A stretch of DNA of 64,000 nt. It comes from Olivibacter oleidegradans (lineage in GTDB: Bacteria > Bacteroidota > Bacteroidia > Sphingobacteriales > Sphingobacteriaceae). This document shows positions 1 through 7,980 of the stretch, piece after piece (within the stretch, counting starts at the first letter, position 1; each line of letters starts with the position of its first letter). Location: contig NZ_JBHLWO010000008.1 of NCBI RefSeq assembly GCF_042432805.1, positions 45,441 to 109,440 of the forward strand. The letters run 5' to 3'. The translations under genes were made by a program, and so were the position numbers. The notes under the pieces were generated by a model. That model made no database searches. It worked only from the letters and a program-made list of their open reading frames with translations, and had not been told where the DNA came from.

Positions 1-1157
1 GAGCCGCTGTCCGGTTGCTCTTGTCCGGTGATTAATCGGAACAATGTAGTTTTTCCTGCACCATTTGGTCCTATAATACCAACAATGCCCGCAGGAGGAA
101 GTGAAAAAGTGAGGTTTTCAAACAGCACTTTATCGCCGTAAGCCTTGGTTACATTTTGCGCTTCAATCACTACATTTCCCAAACGAGGGCCTGGAGGAAT
201 AAAGAGCTCCAACTTTTCTTCCCTTTCCTTCGTTTCTTCAGAAGCCAACTTTTCGTAATTGGAAAGACGGGCCTTGGATTTAGCGTGACGCGCTTTCGGA
301 GCCATCCGCACCCATTCCAACTCCCGTTCGAGTGTTTTTTGGCGTTTACTTTCCGTCTTTTCTTCCTGTGCCAGACGTTTAGCCTTTTGATCTAACCAGG
401 AAGAGTAATTGCCTTTCCAAGGAATACCTTCCCCGCGATCTAGCTCCAAAATCCATCCGGCCACATTATCCAAGAAATAGCGATCGTGTGTTACCGCAAT
501 CACCGTTCCTTTATATTGTTGTAGGTGCTGTTCCAGCCAGTCGATCGACTCGGCATCCAGGTGGTTCGTTGGCTCGTCTAACAGTAACACGTCCGGCTCT
601 TGAAGTAGAAGCCGACATAATGCCACTCTTCTGCGCTCGCCTCCTGACAAATTGGCAATGGATGCGTCGGGGTCGGGGCAGCGCAGGGCATCCATGGCCC
701 GTTCAAGCTTATTGTCCAATTCCCAAGCACCGGTGGCGTCGATTTTATCCTGTAGTTCACCTTGTCGATTCATTAATTTTTCCATCTCATCCGGGTTTTC
801 ATACACCTCCGGCAACCCGAATTTTTCATTAATTTCCTCGTATTCCGTTAAGATGGCCTTCGTTTCAGCGACTCCCTCTTCCACTACTTCTTTCACTGTT
901 TTTGCGGGGTCTAAAATAGGTTCTTGCGCTAAATAACCCACCGAATACCCCGGAGAAAAAACAACTTCACCCTGGTAAGATTTGTCTAAACCGGCTATGA
1001 TTTTTAAGAGGGAAGATTTTCCGGAGCCATTTAAACCAATTACGCCAATTTTAGCACCGTAGAAAAAAGATAAATAGATATTTTTTAGTACCTGTTTTTG
1101 AGGCGGGTAAATCTTATTTACACCGGCCATCGAAAATATTACTTTCTCGTCTGACAT
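1..1157 (-). CDS. ettA: Energy-dependent translational throttle protein EttA (ABC-F ATPase), 3' end cut by window
   Basis: This is a soluble ABC-F ATPase of the EttA type, which binds the ribosomal E site and gates entry into elongation according to ATP/ADP state. Translated from the ATG at 1157 it begins MSDEKVIFSMAGVNKIYPP. The first nucleotide-binding domain has Walker A GLNGSGKSS, signature LSGGERRRVAL and Walker B LLLDEPTNHLD. A linker rich in charged residues (KAKRLAQEEKTESKRQ) follows, then a second Walker A GPNGAGKTT near the left edge. About 385 codons are present; the rest of the second domain and the stop lie outside the window. The family's usual length is about 555-560 residues, so about a third is missing. 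It is divergent from clpC. Identification is by motif order and the EttA-like interdomain linker; another ABC-F subtype is less likely. Confidence 0.9.
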   Translation of the reverse strand, partial: MSDEKVIFSMAGVNKIYPPQKQVLKNIYLSFFYGAKIGVIGLNGSGKSSLLKIIAGLDKSYQGEVVFSPGYSVGYLAQEPILDPAKTVKEVVEEGVAETKAILTEYEEINEKFGLPEVYENPDEMEKLMNRQGELQDKIDATGAWELDNKLERAMDALRCPDPDASIANLSGGERRRVALCRLLLQEPDVLLLDEPTNHLDAESIDWLEQHLQQYKGTVIAVTHDRYFLDNVAGWILELDRGEGIPWKGNYSSWLDQKAKRLAQEEKTESKRQKTLERELEWVRMAPKARHAKSKARLSNYEKLASEETKEREEKLELFIPPGPRLGNVVIEAQNVTKAYGDKVLFENLTFSLPPAGIVGIIGPNGAGKTTLFRLITGQEQPDSG

Positions 1158-1348
1158 ATTCGTGATAAAATTCTACTGCAAAGATGGCGATATTTAGTCA
1201 TAAACGCGTAACTTTAGGTATCATAAAGACTGACAAGAATTGCATATGAGAGAAATGGCGTAATTGTTGATAAAAGTTACATAAAGCGCTCAAAGTTTTA
1301 ATTAATAATTTTATACATTAGAGCATTAAAAGAAAGGTAAATACATTC

Positions 1349-3925
1349 ATGGAAGCAAAATTCTCGCCACGCGTAAAAGACGTTATCTCCTATAGCAGGG
1401 AAGAAGCGCTTCGACTTGGACACGACTACATCGGCACCGAGCATCTCTTGCTGGGCCTGATCCGCGAGGGAGATGGTTTAGCAATCAAAATATTAAAGCA
1501 TGTGGGGGTAGATACTGCCCGTTTACGCCGCTCCATCGAAGAGGCTGTAAAAGGGACGTCATCCACTTCGGCTAATCTTGGCAATATTCCACTGACGAAG
1601 CAGGCGGAAAAAGTGCTCAAGATTACTTACCTAGAAGCTAAGATATTTAAGAGCGAAATTATTGGCACCGAGCATCTATTACTTTCTATCTTAAGAGACG
1701 AAGATAATATTGCTTCTCAGATACTTCAGCAATTCCATATCAATTATGATATTTTCAAAGCTGAGGTAGAGCAGAACAAAACGGAAATCACCGACCAAGC
1801 AGCCGGTTCGGCTGCGGGAGATGATGATTTCCGCGATGAAGATAGCTTCAGCCAACCTAAAAAAGTGTCAGATATTAAATCGAAAACCCCGGTACTGGAT
1901 AACTTTGGTCGCGACTTGACCAAAGCTGCAGAAGAAGGACGTTTAGATCCAATCGTTGGACGTGAAAAAGAGATTGAACGCGTATCTCAGATTCTTTCAC
2001 GTCGTAAAAAGAATAACCCGATTTTAATTGGTGAACCGGGAGTTGGTAAATCGGCTATTGCCGAAGGCTTAGCCTTGCGCATTGTACAACGGAAAGTTTC
2101 TAGGGTGCTCTTTAACAAGAGAGTAGTTACCTTAGATTTGGCTTCCCTAGTCGCAGGTACTAAATACCGCGGTCAATTTGAAGAGCGGATGAAGGCGGTG
2201 ATGAATGAACTCGAAAAATCACCTGATGTGATTTTATTTATCGATGAAATTCATACCATCGTGGGCGCCGGCGGAGCTTCCGGATCACTGGATGCTTCGA
2301 ACATGTTTAAACCGGCTTTGGCACGTGGAGAAATTCAATGTATCGGAGCTACTACGCTGGATGAATATCGCCAGTATATTGAAAAGGATGGCGCCTTAGA
2401 CCGTCGTTTCCAAAAAGTAATGATCGAACCGGCAACGCATGAGGAGACGATTGAAATTCTTAACCGTATCAAGGATAAGTATGAAGAGCACCACGCGGTA
2501 ACTTTTACACCGGAGGCGATTGAAGCCTGTGTGAGTTTAACTACTCGCTACATTACTGACCGATTCTTGCCGGACAAGGCAATTGATGCCTTGGATGAAG
2601 CAGGGTCACGTGTTCACCTAACAAATATTCATGTTCCTCAGAGCATCATTGATATTGAAGAGAAAATCGAAGATATCAAAGTGGAGAAGAATAAAGTAGT
2701 TCGTAGTCAGAAGTATGAGGAAGCTGCTAAGCTTCGTGATACGGAGAAGAAATTACTGGAAGAGTTGGATCGTGAAAAGCAAGCTTGGGAAGCAGAAACG
2801 AAAACCAAACGTTATACCGTTACGGAAGATGATGTTGCTCAAGTGGTGTCGATGATGACCGGTATTCCGGTTCAACGTGTTGGACAAACCGACAGCCAAA
2901 AGCTGCTAAACATGGCCGAATCGATGAAAGGAAGGATTATCGGGCAGGACGATGCGGTGAAGAAACTTGTGAAGGCGATTCAACGTACCCGTGCCGGTTT
3001 GAAAGATCCGAAAAAACCAATCGGTTCCTTTATCTTCTTAGGGCCTACAGGTGTCGGTAAAACGGAATTAGCGAAAGAGTTAGCACGTTTTATGTTCGAC
3101 AGCGAGGATTCTTTGATCCAGATCGATATGAGCGAATACATGGAAAAATTTGCTGTATCACGTTTGGTAGGAGCGCCTCCAGGATATGTCGGTTATGAAG
3201 AAGGCGGTCAGTTAACTGAAAAGGTACGTCGCAAACCGTATTCTGTAGTTCTATTAGATGAAATCGAAAAAGCTCACCCGGATGTGTTCAACTTGCTATT
3301 ACAGGTATTGGACGAAGGACAGTTAACCGATAGTTTGGGTAGAAGAGTGGATTTTAGAAATACGATCGTTATCATGACTTCGAATATCGGTGCCCGTCAA
3401 TTGAAAGACTTTGGTCAAGGCGTAGGTTTCACTACTAGTGCGAAGGCTACACAGGCTGAGACGCATTCTCGGAGTGTCATCGAGAATGCCTTAAAACGCG
3501 CTTTTGCTCCGGAGTTCTTAAACCGCGTTGACGATGTGATTGTGTTCAATTCACTTGGTAAAGAAGAGATCTTCAAGATTATCGATATCGAGTTGAAAGC
3601 ATTGTTCACCCGTATCCAAGGTTTGGGCTATACCGTGAACTTAACAGAAGGTGCGAAAGAATTCATTGCGGAGAAGGGCTTTGACAGTAATTTCGGAGCT
3701 CGTCCATTGAAACGTGCCATTCAGAAGTACTTGGAAGATCCAATTGCGGAAGAAATTCTGAAAGGTGATTTAGCAGATGGCGCTACTTTAGAAATTGACT
3801 ACAATAAGGAAAAAGAAGAGATTGTGGTAAATGGCTCACATAAGAGCGATAGTAAGAAGTCGGCTAAGCCTACAGATATCGAGAAAGAGCATGAAGATGA
3901 GAAAGACGGAAGCAATAGTAAGTAG
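1349..3925 (+). CDS. clpC: ATP-dependent Clp protease ATP-binding subunit ClpC
   Basis: This is a Hsp100 unfoldase that feeds substrates to ClpP in the cytoplasm. Its 858 residues show the full ClpC order. A double Clp N domain (about 1-145) is followed by an acidic linker, AAA1 with Walker A GEPGVGKSA (228-236) and Walker B VILFIDEIH, a UVR-type middle region (about 440-485, with KYEEAAKLRDTEKKL), AAA2 with GPTGVGKT (565-572), and a ClpB-type D2 C-terminal domain. The UVR motif and the length separate it from ClpA and ClpB. The C-terminus is a Lys/Asp/Glu-rich tail (about the last 35 residues), common in Bacteroidota ClpC. The gene appears to be a single transcription unit closed by the hairpin at 3964-3998. 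The ATG at 1349 starts exactly at the N domain. Confidence 0.96.
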   Translation: MEAKFSPRVKDVISYSREEALRLGHDYIGTEHLLLGLIREGDGLAIKILKHVGVDTARLRRSIEEAVKGTSSTSANLGNIPLTKQAEKVLKITYLEAKIFKSEIIGTEHLLLSILRDEDNIASQILQQFHINYDIFKAEVEQNKTEITDQAAGSAAGDDDFRDEDSFSQPKKVSDIKSKTPVLDNFGRDLTKAAEEGRLDPIVGREKEIERVSQILSRRKKNNPILIGEPGVGKSAIAEGLALRIVQRKVSRVLFNKRVVTLDLASLVAGTKYRGQFEERMKAVMNELEKSPDVILFIDEIHTIVGAGGASGSLDASNMFKPALARGEIQCIGATTLDEYRQYIEKDGALDRRFQKVMIEPATHEETIEILNRIKDKYEEHHAVTFTPEAIEACVSLTTRYITDRFLPDKAIDALDEAGSRVHLTNIHVPQSIIDIEEKIEDIKVEKNKVVRSQKYEEAAKLRDTEKKLLEELDREKQAWEAETKTKRYTVTEDDVAQVVSMMTGIPVQRVGQTDSQKLLNMAESMKGRIIGQDDAVKKLVKAIQRTRAGLKDPKKPIGSFIFLGPTGVGKTELAKELARFMFDSEDSLIQIDMSEYMEKFAVSRLVGAPPGYVGYEEGGQLTEKVRRKPYSVVLLDEIEKAHPDVFNLLLQVLDEGQLTDSLGRRVDFRNTIVIMTSNIGARQLKDFGQGVGFTTSAKATQAETHSRSVIENALKRAFAPEFLNRVDDVIVFNSLGKEEIFKIIDIELKALFTRIQGLGYTVNLTEGAKEFIAEKGFDSNFGARPLKRAIQKYLEDPIAEEILKGDLADGATLEIDYNKEKEEIVVNGSHKSDSKKSAKPTDIEKEHEDEKDGSNSK

Positions 3926-3963
3926 CTAAGGGCTTTCAGCAATCGGCTATCAGCTTAATATAG

Positions 3964-3998
3964 AAAAAAGCGTCGCGCATTTGCGTGACGCTTTTTTT
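3964..3998 (+). terminator. Rho-independent terminator of clpC
   Basis: A GC-rich stem (GCGTCGCGCA facing TGCGTGACGC) sits 40 bases after the clpC stop and runs straight into seven T residues. The flanking A-run on the other side would also let it work on the minus strand. Confidence 0.88.
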
Positions 3999-4043
3999 GT
4001 TGGGGATTTGTTAAATCGTTGAGTAGTCGAACCGTTGATTTAA

Positions 4044-4291
4044 TTAGCCAATAGTTGAATAGGAAAATAGTTGAGTAGGGGAGTGGACCCAGTTGTTAAT
4101 ATGCTTTTGAGCCTCCTCAATTCGTTTAATATCTTCTTCTGCCCAAGCGGAAACTTTTAATATTTTCTTTTTGTAGGAAGAGAGATTCTCCACTTTTTTT
4201 TCTTTTTGTTTAATAGAAAATCAACAAAGTCGCTTACCTCTTTTTGTGAAGCGGCATCAAGTAAATTGTATTTTATTTGAATGTTCGTCAT
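4044..4291 (-). pseudogene. Frameshifted DUF2281-like antitoxin remnant without a toxin
   Basis: From the ATG at 4291 the minus strand reads MTNIQIKYNLLDAASQKEVS then DFVDFLLNKK, the usual start of Bacteroidota antitoxin-like proteins that precede PIN-domain toxins. In the A-rich run at about 4192-4206 the frame is lost. One frame over, the reading continues KVENLSSYKKKILKVSAWAE then EDIKRIEEAQKHINNW, the family's usual C-terminal half, to a stop at 4044. The span is 248 bases, not a multiple of three, so one base appears to be missing from the A8 run. No PIN-domain toxin follows before clpC. The family assignment is from remembered family pattern; a sequencing indel in the homopolymer cannot be excluded. 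Confidence 0.7.
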
Positions 4292-4319
4292 GGCATCTTT
4301 GTTATTTCTACTACAAGGA

Positions 4320-4687
4320 TAACAAAATGAGGTGAAATTACGTTATTCACTATGCGTTGAAAAAGAGGATAATGCTACTCCATACTCCATATTAACTACT
4401 CCCTATTCACTAAATTAAATTATGGAGCGATTCTTGCTTAAACCTTTTCATGTTTTGTCACTCTAAGAAGTAGATACTCGTTGAGTGGTTGAGACGTTGA
4501 ATAGGGGATTAGCTAATTAGTTAATGTGATAATGTTGGTACGAATAATGATAACCGTTAACAATTAACTAGTCTAGTTAAGTAGTATTGCCCTTACGAAC
4601 GCCGTCACCAATAACGAACAACCAAGAACGAATAACGAATGGCTGGCAACGAATAACCAATAACGAACAACTAAAAACAAATAGCGA
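4320..4687. repeat. AT-rich spacer with degenerate low-complexity repeats
   Basis: No gene is visible here. The first part holds short near-repeats of the type TACTCCATA/TACTCCCTA. The last 80 bases (4605-4687) are built from variants of AACGAATAACCAATAACGAAC and run directly into the start codon of the next gene. Similar AATAACCAATAACTAACAAC strings flank the four-helix-bundle gene at 32.3-32.8 kb. Confidence 0.6.
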
Positions 4688-5110
4688 ATGAAGAAGTATT
4701 TATTTTTAATGATTGCCTTAGTAGGTTTGGTAGGTATGAGTGGGTGTGAAAAGACAGAAGTTGTCGAACGTGCTGTTTTACCGCGAACGTTCATTTATAC
4801 AATAACGCCCGACGAGTGGGGCGTCTCGGAAAATGGGCTTAATATACAAACAACTTTACCGATTGCGGAGTTGGATCGATATTACATCGAGCAGGGAAAC
4901 GTCAGCGTGGCAATTAGTGAAGATGGCGAAACTTCTTATGATATATTGCCTTCCACTTTTAATGGAATTGCCTATTCTGTTAGGTATAGTGTAGGTCAAA
5001 TAAATATTTATGGCGAAGACCCAATTAATAATGGAGATTTCGAAGTGCCTATTCCTAACTACGATGTTGTATTTAAAGTGACATTGTCAGATGCTGATTA
5101 TGTAGAATAA
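4688..5110 (+). CDS. Small predicted lipoprotein, function unknown
   Basis: The 140-residue protein begins with a clear lipoprotein signal: MKKYLFLMIALVGLVGMSGC, with lipobox GMSGC and mature Cys20. The mature part is acidic, with alternating short hydrophobic stretches that suggest a beta-sandwich, and ends in a beta-rich segment (VVFKVTLSDADYVE). No catalytic motif is visible. The start codon abuts an AT-rich low-complexity repeat rather than a recognisable ribosome binding site, which is common in Bacteroidota. A hairpin (5115-5153) follows the stop. Similar small lipoproteins are common in this family of bacteria, but I cannot assign a role. Confidence 0.72.
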   Translation: MKKYLFLMIALVGLVGMSGCEKTEVVERAVLPRTFIYTITPDEWGVSENGLNIQTTLPIAELDRYYIEQGNVSVAISEDGETSYDILPSTFNGIAYSVRYSVGQINIYGEDPINNGDFEVPIPNYDVVFKVTLSDADYVE

Positions 5111-5114
5111 TTTT

Positions 5115-5153
5115 GTTGGCACTCAAGACACTTCTATATTCTCGAGTGCCGAC
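5115..5153 (+). terminator. Hairpin downstream of the lipoprotein gene
   Basis: GTTGGCACTC pairs with GAGTGCCGAC (9 of 10 positions, the exception being G-U) five bases after the stop of the lipoprotein gene. There is no T tract, so it may be a stability hairpin rather than a classic terminator. Confidence 0.45.
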
Positions 5154-5429
5154 GTAAATACTAATTTGTGAGAGATTCAATTTGTTTCCTTAACCAGATT
5201 GAAGTGTTGAATTTTTCATAGAACTCTTTACGTTTTAATTTCCTTATCAGTTTTCTTCAAGAAGATTCTCTATTATTTGTTTGTACTTGTTCTTTGCATG
5301 CTTTTTATCGCGGTTTTTCTATTATTCAGAGACCACTGTAAGAAAGTTTGTAAAGTCTAGAATAAGAATGAGGTTGTTATGGCACAGTTGATCGCTTGGT
5401 AGTTAATTTTTTGAAAGCAAGTAGCTCAC
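5154..5429. other. Spacer without recognisable gene
   Basis: This stretch is AT-rich. On the minus strand there are short open pieces in different frames with protein-like composition (for example ending KFNTSIWLRKQIESLTN), but no intact reading frame and no family I recognise. It may be a decayed gene; this is weak. Confidence 0.3.
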
Positions 5430-5448
5430 TGATTTGTGTCACAAATCA
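5430..5448 (-). terminator. Palindrome overlapping the stop of the 302-aa gene
   Basis: TGATTTGTG and CACAAATCA form a 9-base perfect inverted repeat with one central base, overlapping the stop codon. It has no clear T tract, so a role in termination or mRNA end stability is inferred. Confidence 0.35.
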
Positions 5449-6354
5449 TTTCTTCCTCTTTTTTTCTGCTTTTGCTTTAATACGATCGATTTCGGTCTTC
5501 TTTTCTAAAAGTATGGTGTAAAACCATTCAGCTTCTCTTAGTGGTTTATGGTCGGGGCCGATGGCCGTTGCCTGATTTTTTATATACATTTCCTCATTAA
5601 CGCAAAAAGCGTGTAAGAAACCGGCGGGATTCATTGTTTTTTCGCCAATCATTTTTCGATGTTCTAGCCAGTCGAGTTGATAATAATGCAAAGAAAAATA
5701 GACAAATACCAAGGCTTCTTTGGGTAATTTTTTAAGGCATTTCCATTGTACATCAAAGGTGGCGGGCAGCGGAGGTTGTTCCATTTTTGATTTAACGAGC
5801 ATAATTTCTTCCTGTGCCAGTATTTGATATGCTTCCTGCGCATAGTCGATACTTACCAATGCGACCCGGAGAAAAGCCCCGGGATCGGGATTGATATCGC
5901 GTTGCAAGAAGGGAATATTTTGTTTCGGTGTGATGGCATCGATAGTGATCTCTACGGTACCGTCTGGCTGAATCGAACAGCGGGGAAAAACATGCAAGGT
6001 TTTCTCAAAAGGAGCATCCGGATTGAATTGGAAACCGATAAAGGGGCTAGGATCTATTTGGTTTAGGTTTTTGTGGCCAGCGGCTTCCGGGAGTTGACTG
6101 ACGCATTTTTGCATAACCGCATTTAACCTGCCCGAAACATAAGGATCCATATACTCAAAAAGCAAACTCCCTATCTGTCGGATAATTTTGGTTGCATTGC
6201 TGCTGATACCAAATTCGTGCGCAGCAATGCGGGTATTGGTGGTTTGCTTTACCACTCTCGGCATACTTTGTACGATGGATTCGCCATTTACATCCCGATA
6301 AACTTCATGTCCTTTTTTTCCGCTCAGTCGTCCGTTTTTGTTAATCTTCGCCAT
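5446..6354 (-). CDS. Conserved-looking protein of unknown function (302 aa)
   Basis: I do not recognise a firm family. The N-terminus (MAKINKNGRLSGKKGHEVYR, then a stretch with SMPRVVKQTTNTRIAAHEFG) resembles in flavour the short N-terminal motif of DUF6266-type Bacteroidota proteins, which is only a suggestion. There is no signal peptide or membrane span. The C-terminus is strongly basic (KTEIDRIKAKAEKKRKK), possibly helical. The gene stands alone. A near-perfect palindrome (5430-5448) overlaps its stop, and an unusual array of 11-base repeats lies about 165-205 bases upstream of the start. The ATG at 6354 gives the basic N-terminus directly, and no better start is seen. Confidence 0.7.
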   Translation of the reverse strand: MAKINKNGRLSGKKGHEVYRDVNGESIVQSMPRVVKQTTNTRIAAHEFGISSNATKIIRQIGSLLFEYMDPYVSGRLNAVMQKCVSQLPEAAGHKNLNQIDPSPFIGFQFNPDAPFEKTLHVFPRCSIQPDGTVEITIDAITPKQNIPFLQRDINPDPGAFLRVALVSIDYAQEAYQILAQEEIMLVKSKMEQPPLPATFDVQWKCLKKLPKEALVFVYFSLHYYQLDWLEHRKMIGEKTMNPAGFLHAFCVNEEMYIKNQATAIGPDHKPLREAEWFYTILLEKKTEIDRIKAKAEKKRKK

Positions 6355-6486
6355 AATTTATATATTCGCTTTTAGCCAATACTTGGCCGTTTCAATTATT
6401 AATTCCGGTTCTTCTTTTCCTCATACCAAGTCTATACTTTCTTCATATCTTCTTCGCCTTTATTGAACATGCAATCTATATCATTT

Positions 6487-6563
6487 CCAGGGTGAGTCCA
6501 GGTTTTTAACTTAAAACGTGGACTCACCCTGGACTCAATGTGGACTCACCCTGGACTCACCCC
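6487..6563. repeat. Phased 11-base repeat array with an inverted copy
   Basis: GGACTCA occurs at 6520, 6531, 6542 and 6553, exactly 11 bases apart, within units of the form GGACTCACCCT. An inverted copy (CCAGGGTGAGTCCA, 6487-6500) pairs perfectly with 6519-6532. The spacing is close to one helical turn, as in an array of protein-binding sites, but a slippage minisatellite would look the same. Confidence 0.75.
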
Positions 6564-6845
6564 GAAGAAGGTCCCTAGCAAATGGCTACTTGGCCATTTT
6601 ATAGTTCAAAGAAATTTGCTGTTTTTAATAGGTATTTGAAAGGAGCGTTATTGTATTAAACGCGAAGACAAGATAATAATTTACAGGCGAAACTGAAAAT
6701 TTAAAGTATAAACCTATATACATTTACCAAAATATTTTATTCATCTTGAATGTCTTCCTCCTAGTTATCGGGGGATGGCAAAAACCTCCTGACTGAGTAC
6801 GTCGTAGCGGAGTCCTTGCTGTTAACGCTAAGGCAATATCTAAAC
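6564..6845. other. AT-rich spacer without recognisable gene
   Basis: This lies between the repeat array and the fabI terminator. I see no gene, promoter match or repeat that I can support. Confidence 0.5.
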
Positions 6846-6877
6846 AAAAAAGCAACGGAAATTCCCCGTTGCTTTTT
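6846..6877 (-). terminator. Rho-independent terminator of fabI
   Basis: On the minus strand the stem AGCAACGG/CCGTTGCT encloses a short loop and is followed by TTTTTTGT, 25-55 bases after the fabI stop. Confidence 0.85.
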
Positions 6878-6902
6878 GCTGAAAAATATAATTATTGAAC
6901 AC

Positions 6903-7721
6903 TTACCCTTCAATACCGAATTTCTCCAAAATGGTGCTGGTAACACCGGTAGAAGAATATCCACCATCGTGGTATAAGTTCTGCATGGTCACCATGCGGG
7001 TCAAGTCTGAGAATAAGGTAATACAGTAATCAGCACATTGTTCTGCGCTGGCATTGCCTAGTGGTGACATGGCATCGGCAAAATCAAAGAAATCGCCAAA
7101 GCCTTTGATACCCTGTCCGGCAGTGGTTTTGGTAGGCGACTGTGAAACGGTATTAACACGTACCTTTTTGGCGACACCATAATGATAACCGAAGCTTCTC
7201 GCAATGGATTCTAAGGCAGCTTTGATATCAGCCATATCGTTGTAGAAGGAGTAGGTGCGTTGAGCGGCTGCATAGGTTAAGGCTACTACACTTCCCCATT
7301 CATTAATGGCATCTAATTTCATCGCTACTTGAAGCATTTTATGCAATGACAAAGCTGATACGTCCATGCCCTTTTGAAAGAAGTCGTAATTAGCTTCGGT
7401 ATAAGGAATGCTTTTACGCACGTTTACACTCATACCAATGGAGTGTAACACAAAATCGATTTTACCGCCTAAAATCTCTTGGGATTTGGTGAATAGATTG
7501 GTTAAATCGTCTACACTGGTTGCGTCCGCAGGAATAATTTCCGCACCTGTTTTTGAAGCTAGTTCATTGAGTTCGCCCATACGCATAGCGATAGGAGCGT
7601 TAGTTAACACAAATGTAGCACCTTCTTCATGTGCTTTCTCGGCAACCTTCCATGCAATAGAACTGGAATTTAACGCGCCGGATATAATACCTCTTTTACC
7701 TTTCAGTAGGTTGTATGCCAT
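6903..7721 (-). CDS. fabI: Enoyl-[acyl-carrier-protein] reductase (NADH) FabI
   Basis: FabI catalyses the last reduction in each cycle of type II fatty acid synthesis in the cytoplasm. The 272-residue short-chain dehydrogenase/reductase begins MAYNLLKGKRGIISGALNSS, the divergent FabI nucleotide-binding start (GxxxxxSIAW) rather than a classic GxxxGxG. The catalytic pair Y-x6-K is present as YNDMADIK (Tyr160, Lys167), with another Tyr at 150 (LTY). The length matches the family, including the longer Bacteroidota insert AKKVRVNTVSQSPTKTTAGQ. It is a single gene with its own terminator, divergent from porD. The region between the two genes holds a hairpin-like repeat (7808-7872). Confidence 0.95.
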   Translation of the reverse strand: MAYNLLKGKRGIISGALNSSSIAWKVAEKAHEEGATFVLTNAPIAMRMGELNELASKTGAEIIPADATSVDDLTNLFTKSQEILGGKIDFVLHSIGMSVNVRKSIPYTEANYDFFQKGMDVSALSLHKMLQVAMKLDAINEWGSVVALTYAAAQRTYSFYNDMADIKAALESIARSFGYHYGVAKKVRVNTVSQSPTKTTAGQGIKGFGDFFDFADAMSPLGNASAEQCADYCITLFSDLTRMVTMQNLYHDGGYSSTGVTSTILEKFGIEG

Positions 7722-7794
7722 ATCGGTTTGATTTATTGTAAACTGTATTTATATAAGGGGGTAAAATTACACTTTTTTTCATTAGAATAATCTA

Positions 7795-7872
7795 TTTTTT
7801 AATGGCAATGAAGCTTGCATGAGCTTAGATTTATTCTTATCTTTTTTGAGTTGCAACTCATGCAGGTTTCAT
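7795..7872. repeat. Hairpin-forming repeat, copy A
   Basis: The left arm ATGAAGCTTGCATGAG (7808-7823) faces CTCATGCAGGTTTCAT (7857-7872), 14 of 16 positions pairing, with a 33-base loop. Positions 7795-7820 are identical over 26 bases to 29450-29475. Both arms of the second copy (29463-29666) are also conserved, with the inner bases changed in a compensating way. Confidence 0.7.
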
Positions 7873-7954
7873 CTATTGAGAAGCGCTCTTTAGGGAAGAT
7901 GAAGTTTTGCTGTCAGCTTTTTTAATTTTTAATTTTTAATTTTACCTTATTACG

Positions 7955-7962
7955 TACCTTTG
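7955..7962 (+). promoter_or_regulatory. Bacteroidota -7 promoter element for porD-recN
   Basis: TACCTTTG matches TANNTTTG. With transcription expected to begin a few bases downstream (about 7969), the ATG at 7981 becomes the sensible start of the next gene. No good TTTG is seen 19 bases further upstream. Confidence 0.6.
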
Positions 7963-7980
7963 ATGCTAATCATGTATAAT

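Noticed and set aside
5160..5420. Decayed gene on the minus strand
   Set aside because: Protein-like pieces occur in two frames, but no start, no family and no clear frameshift point could be shown.
7960..7980. Upstream TTG/ATG starts of porD
   Set aside because: They overlap the TACCTTTG promoter element or lie at the expected transcription start; ATG 7981 gives a proper signal peptide.
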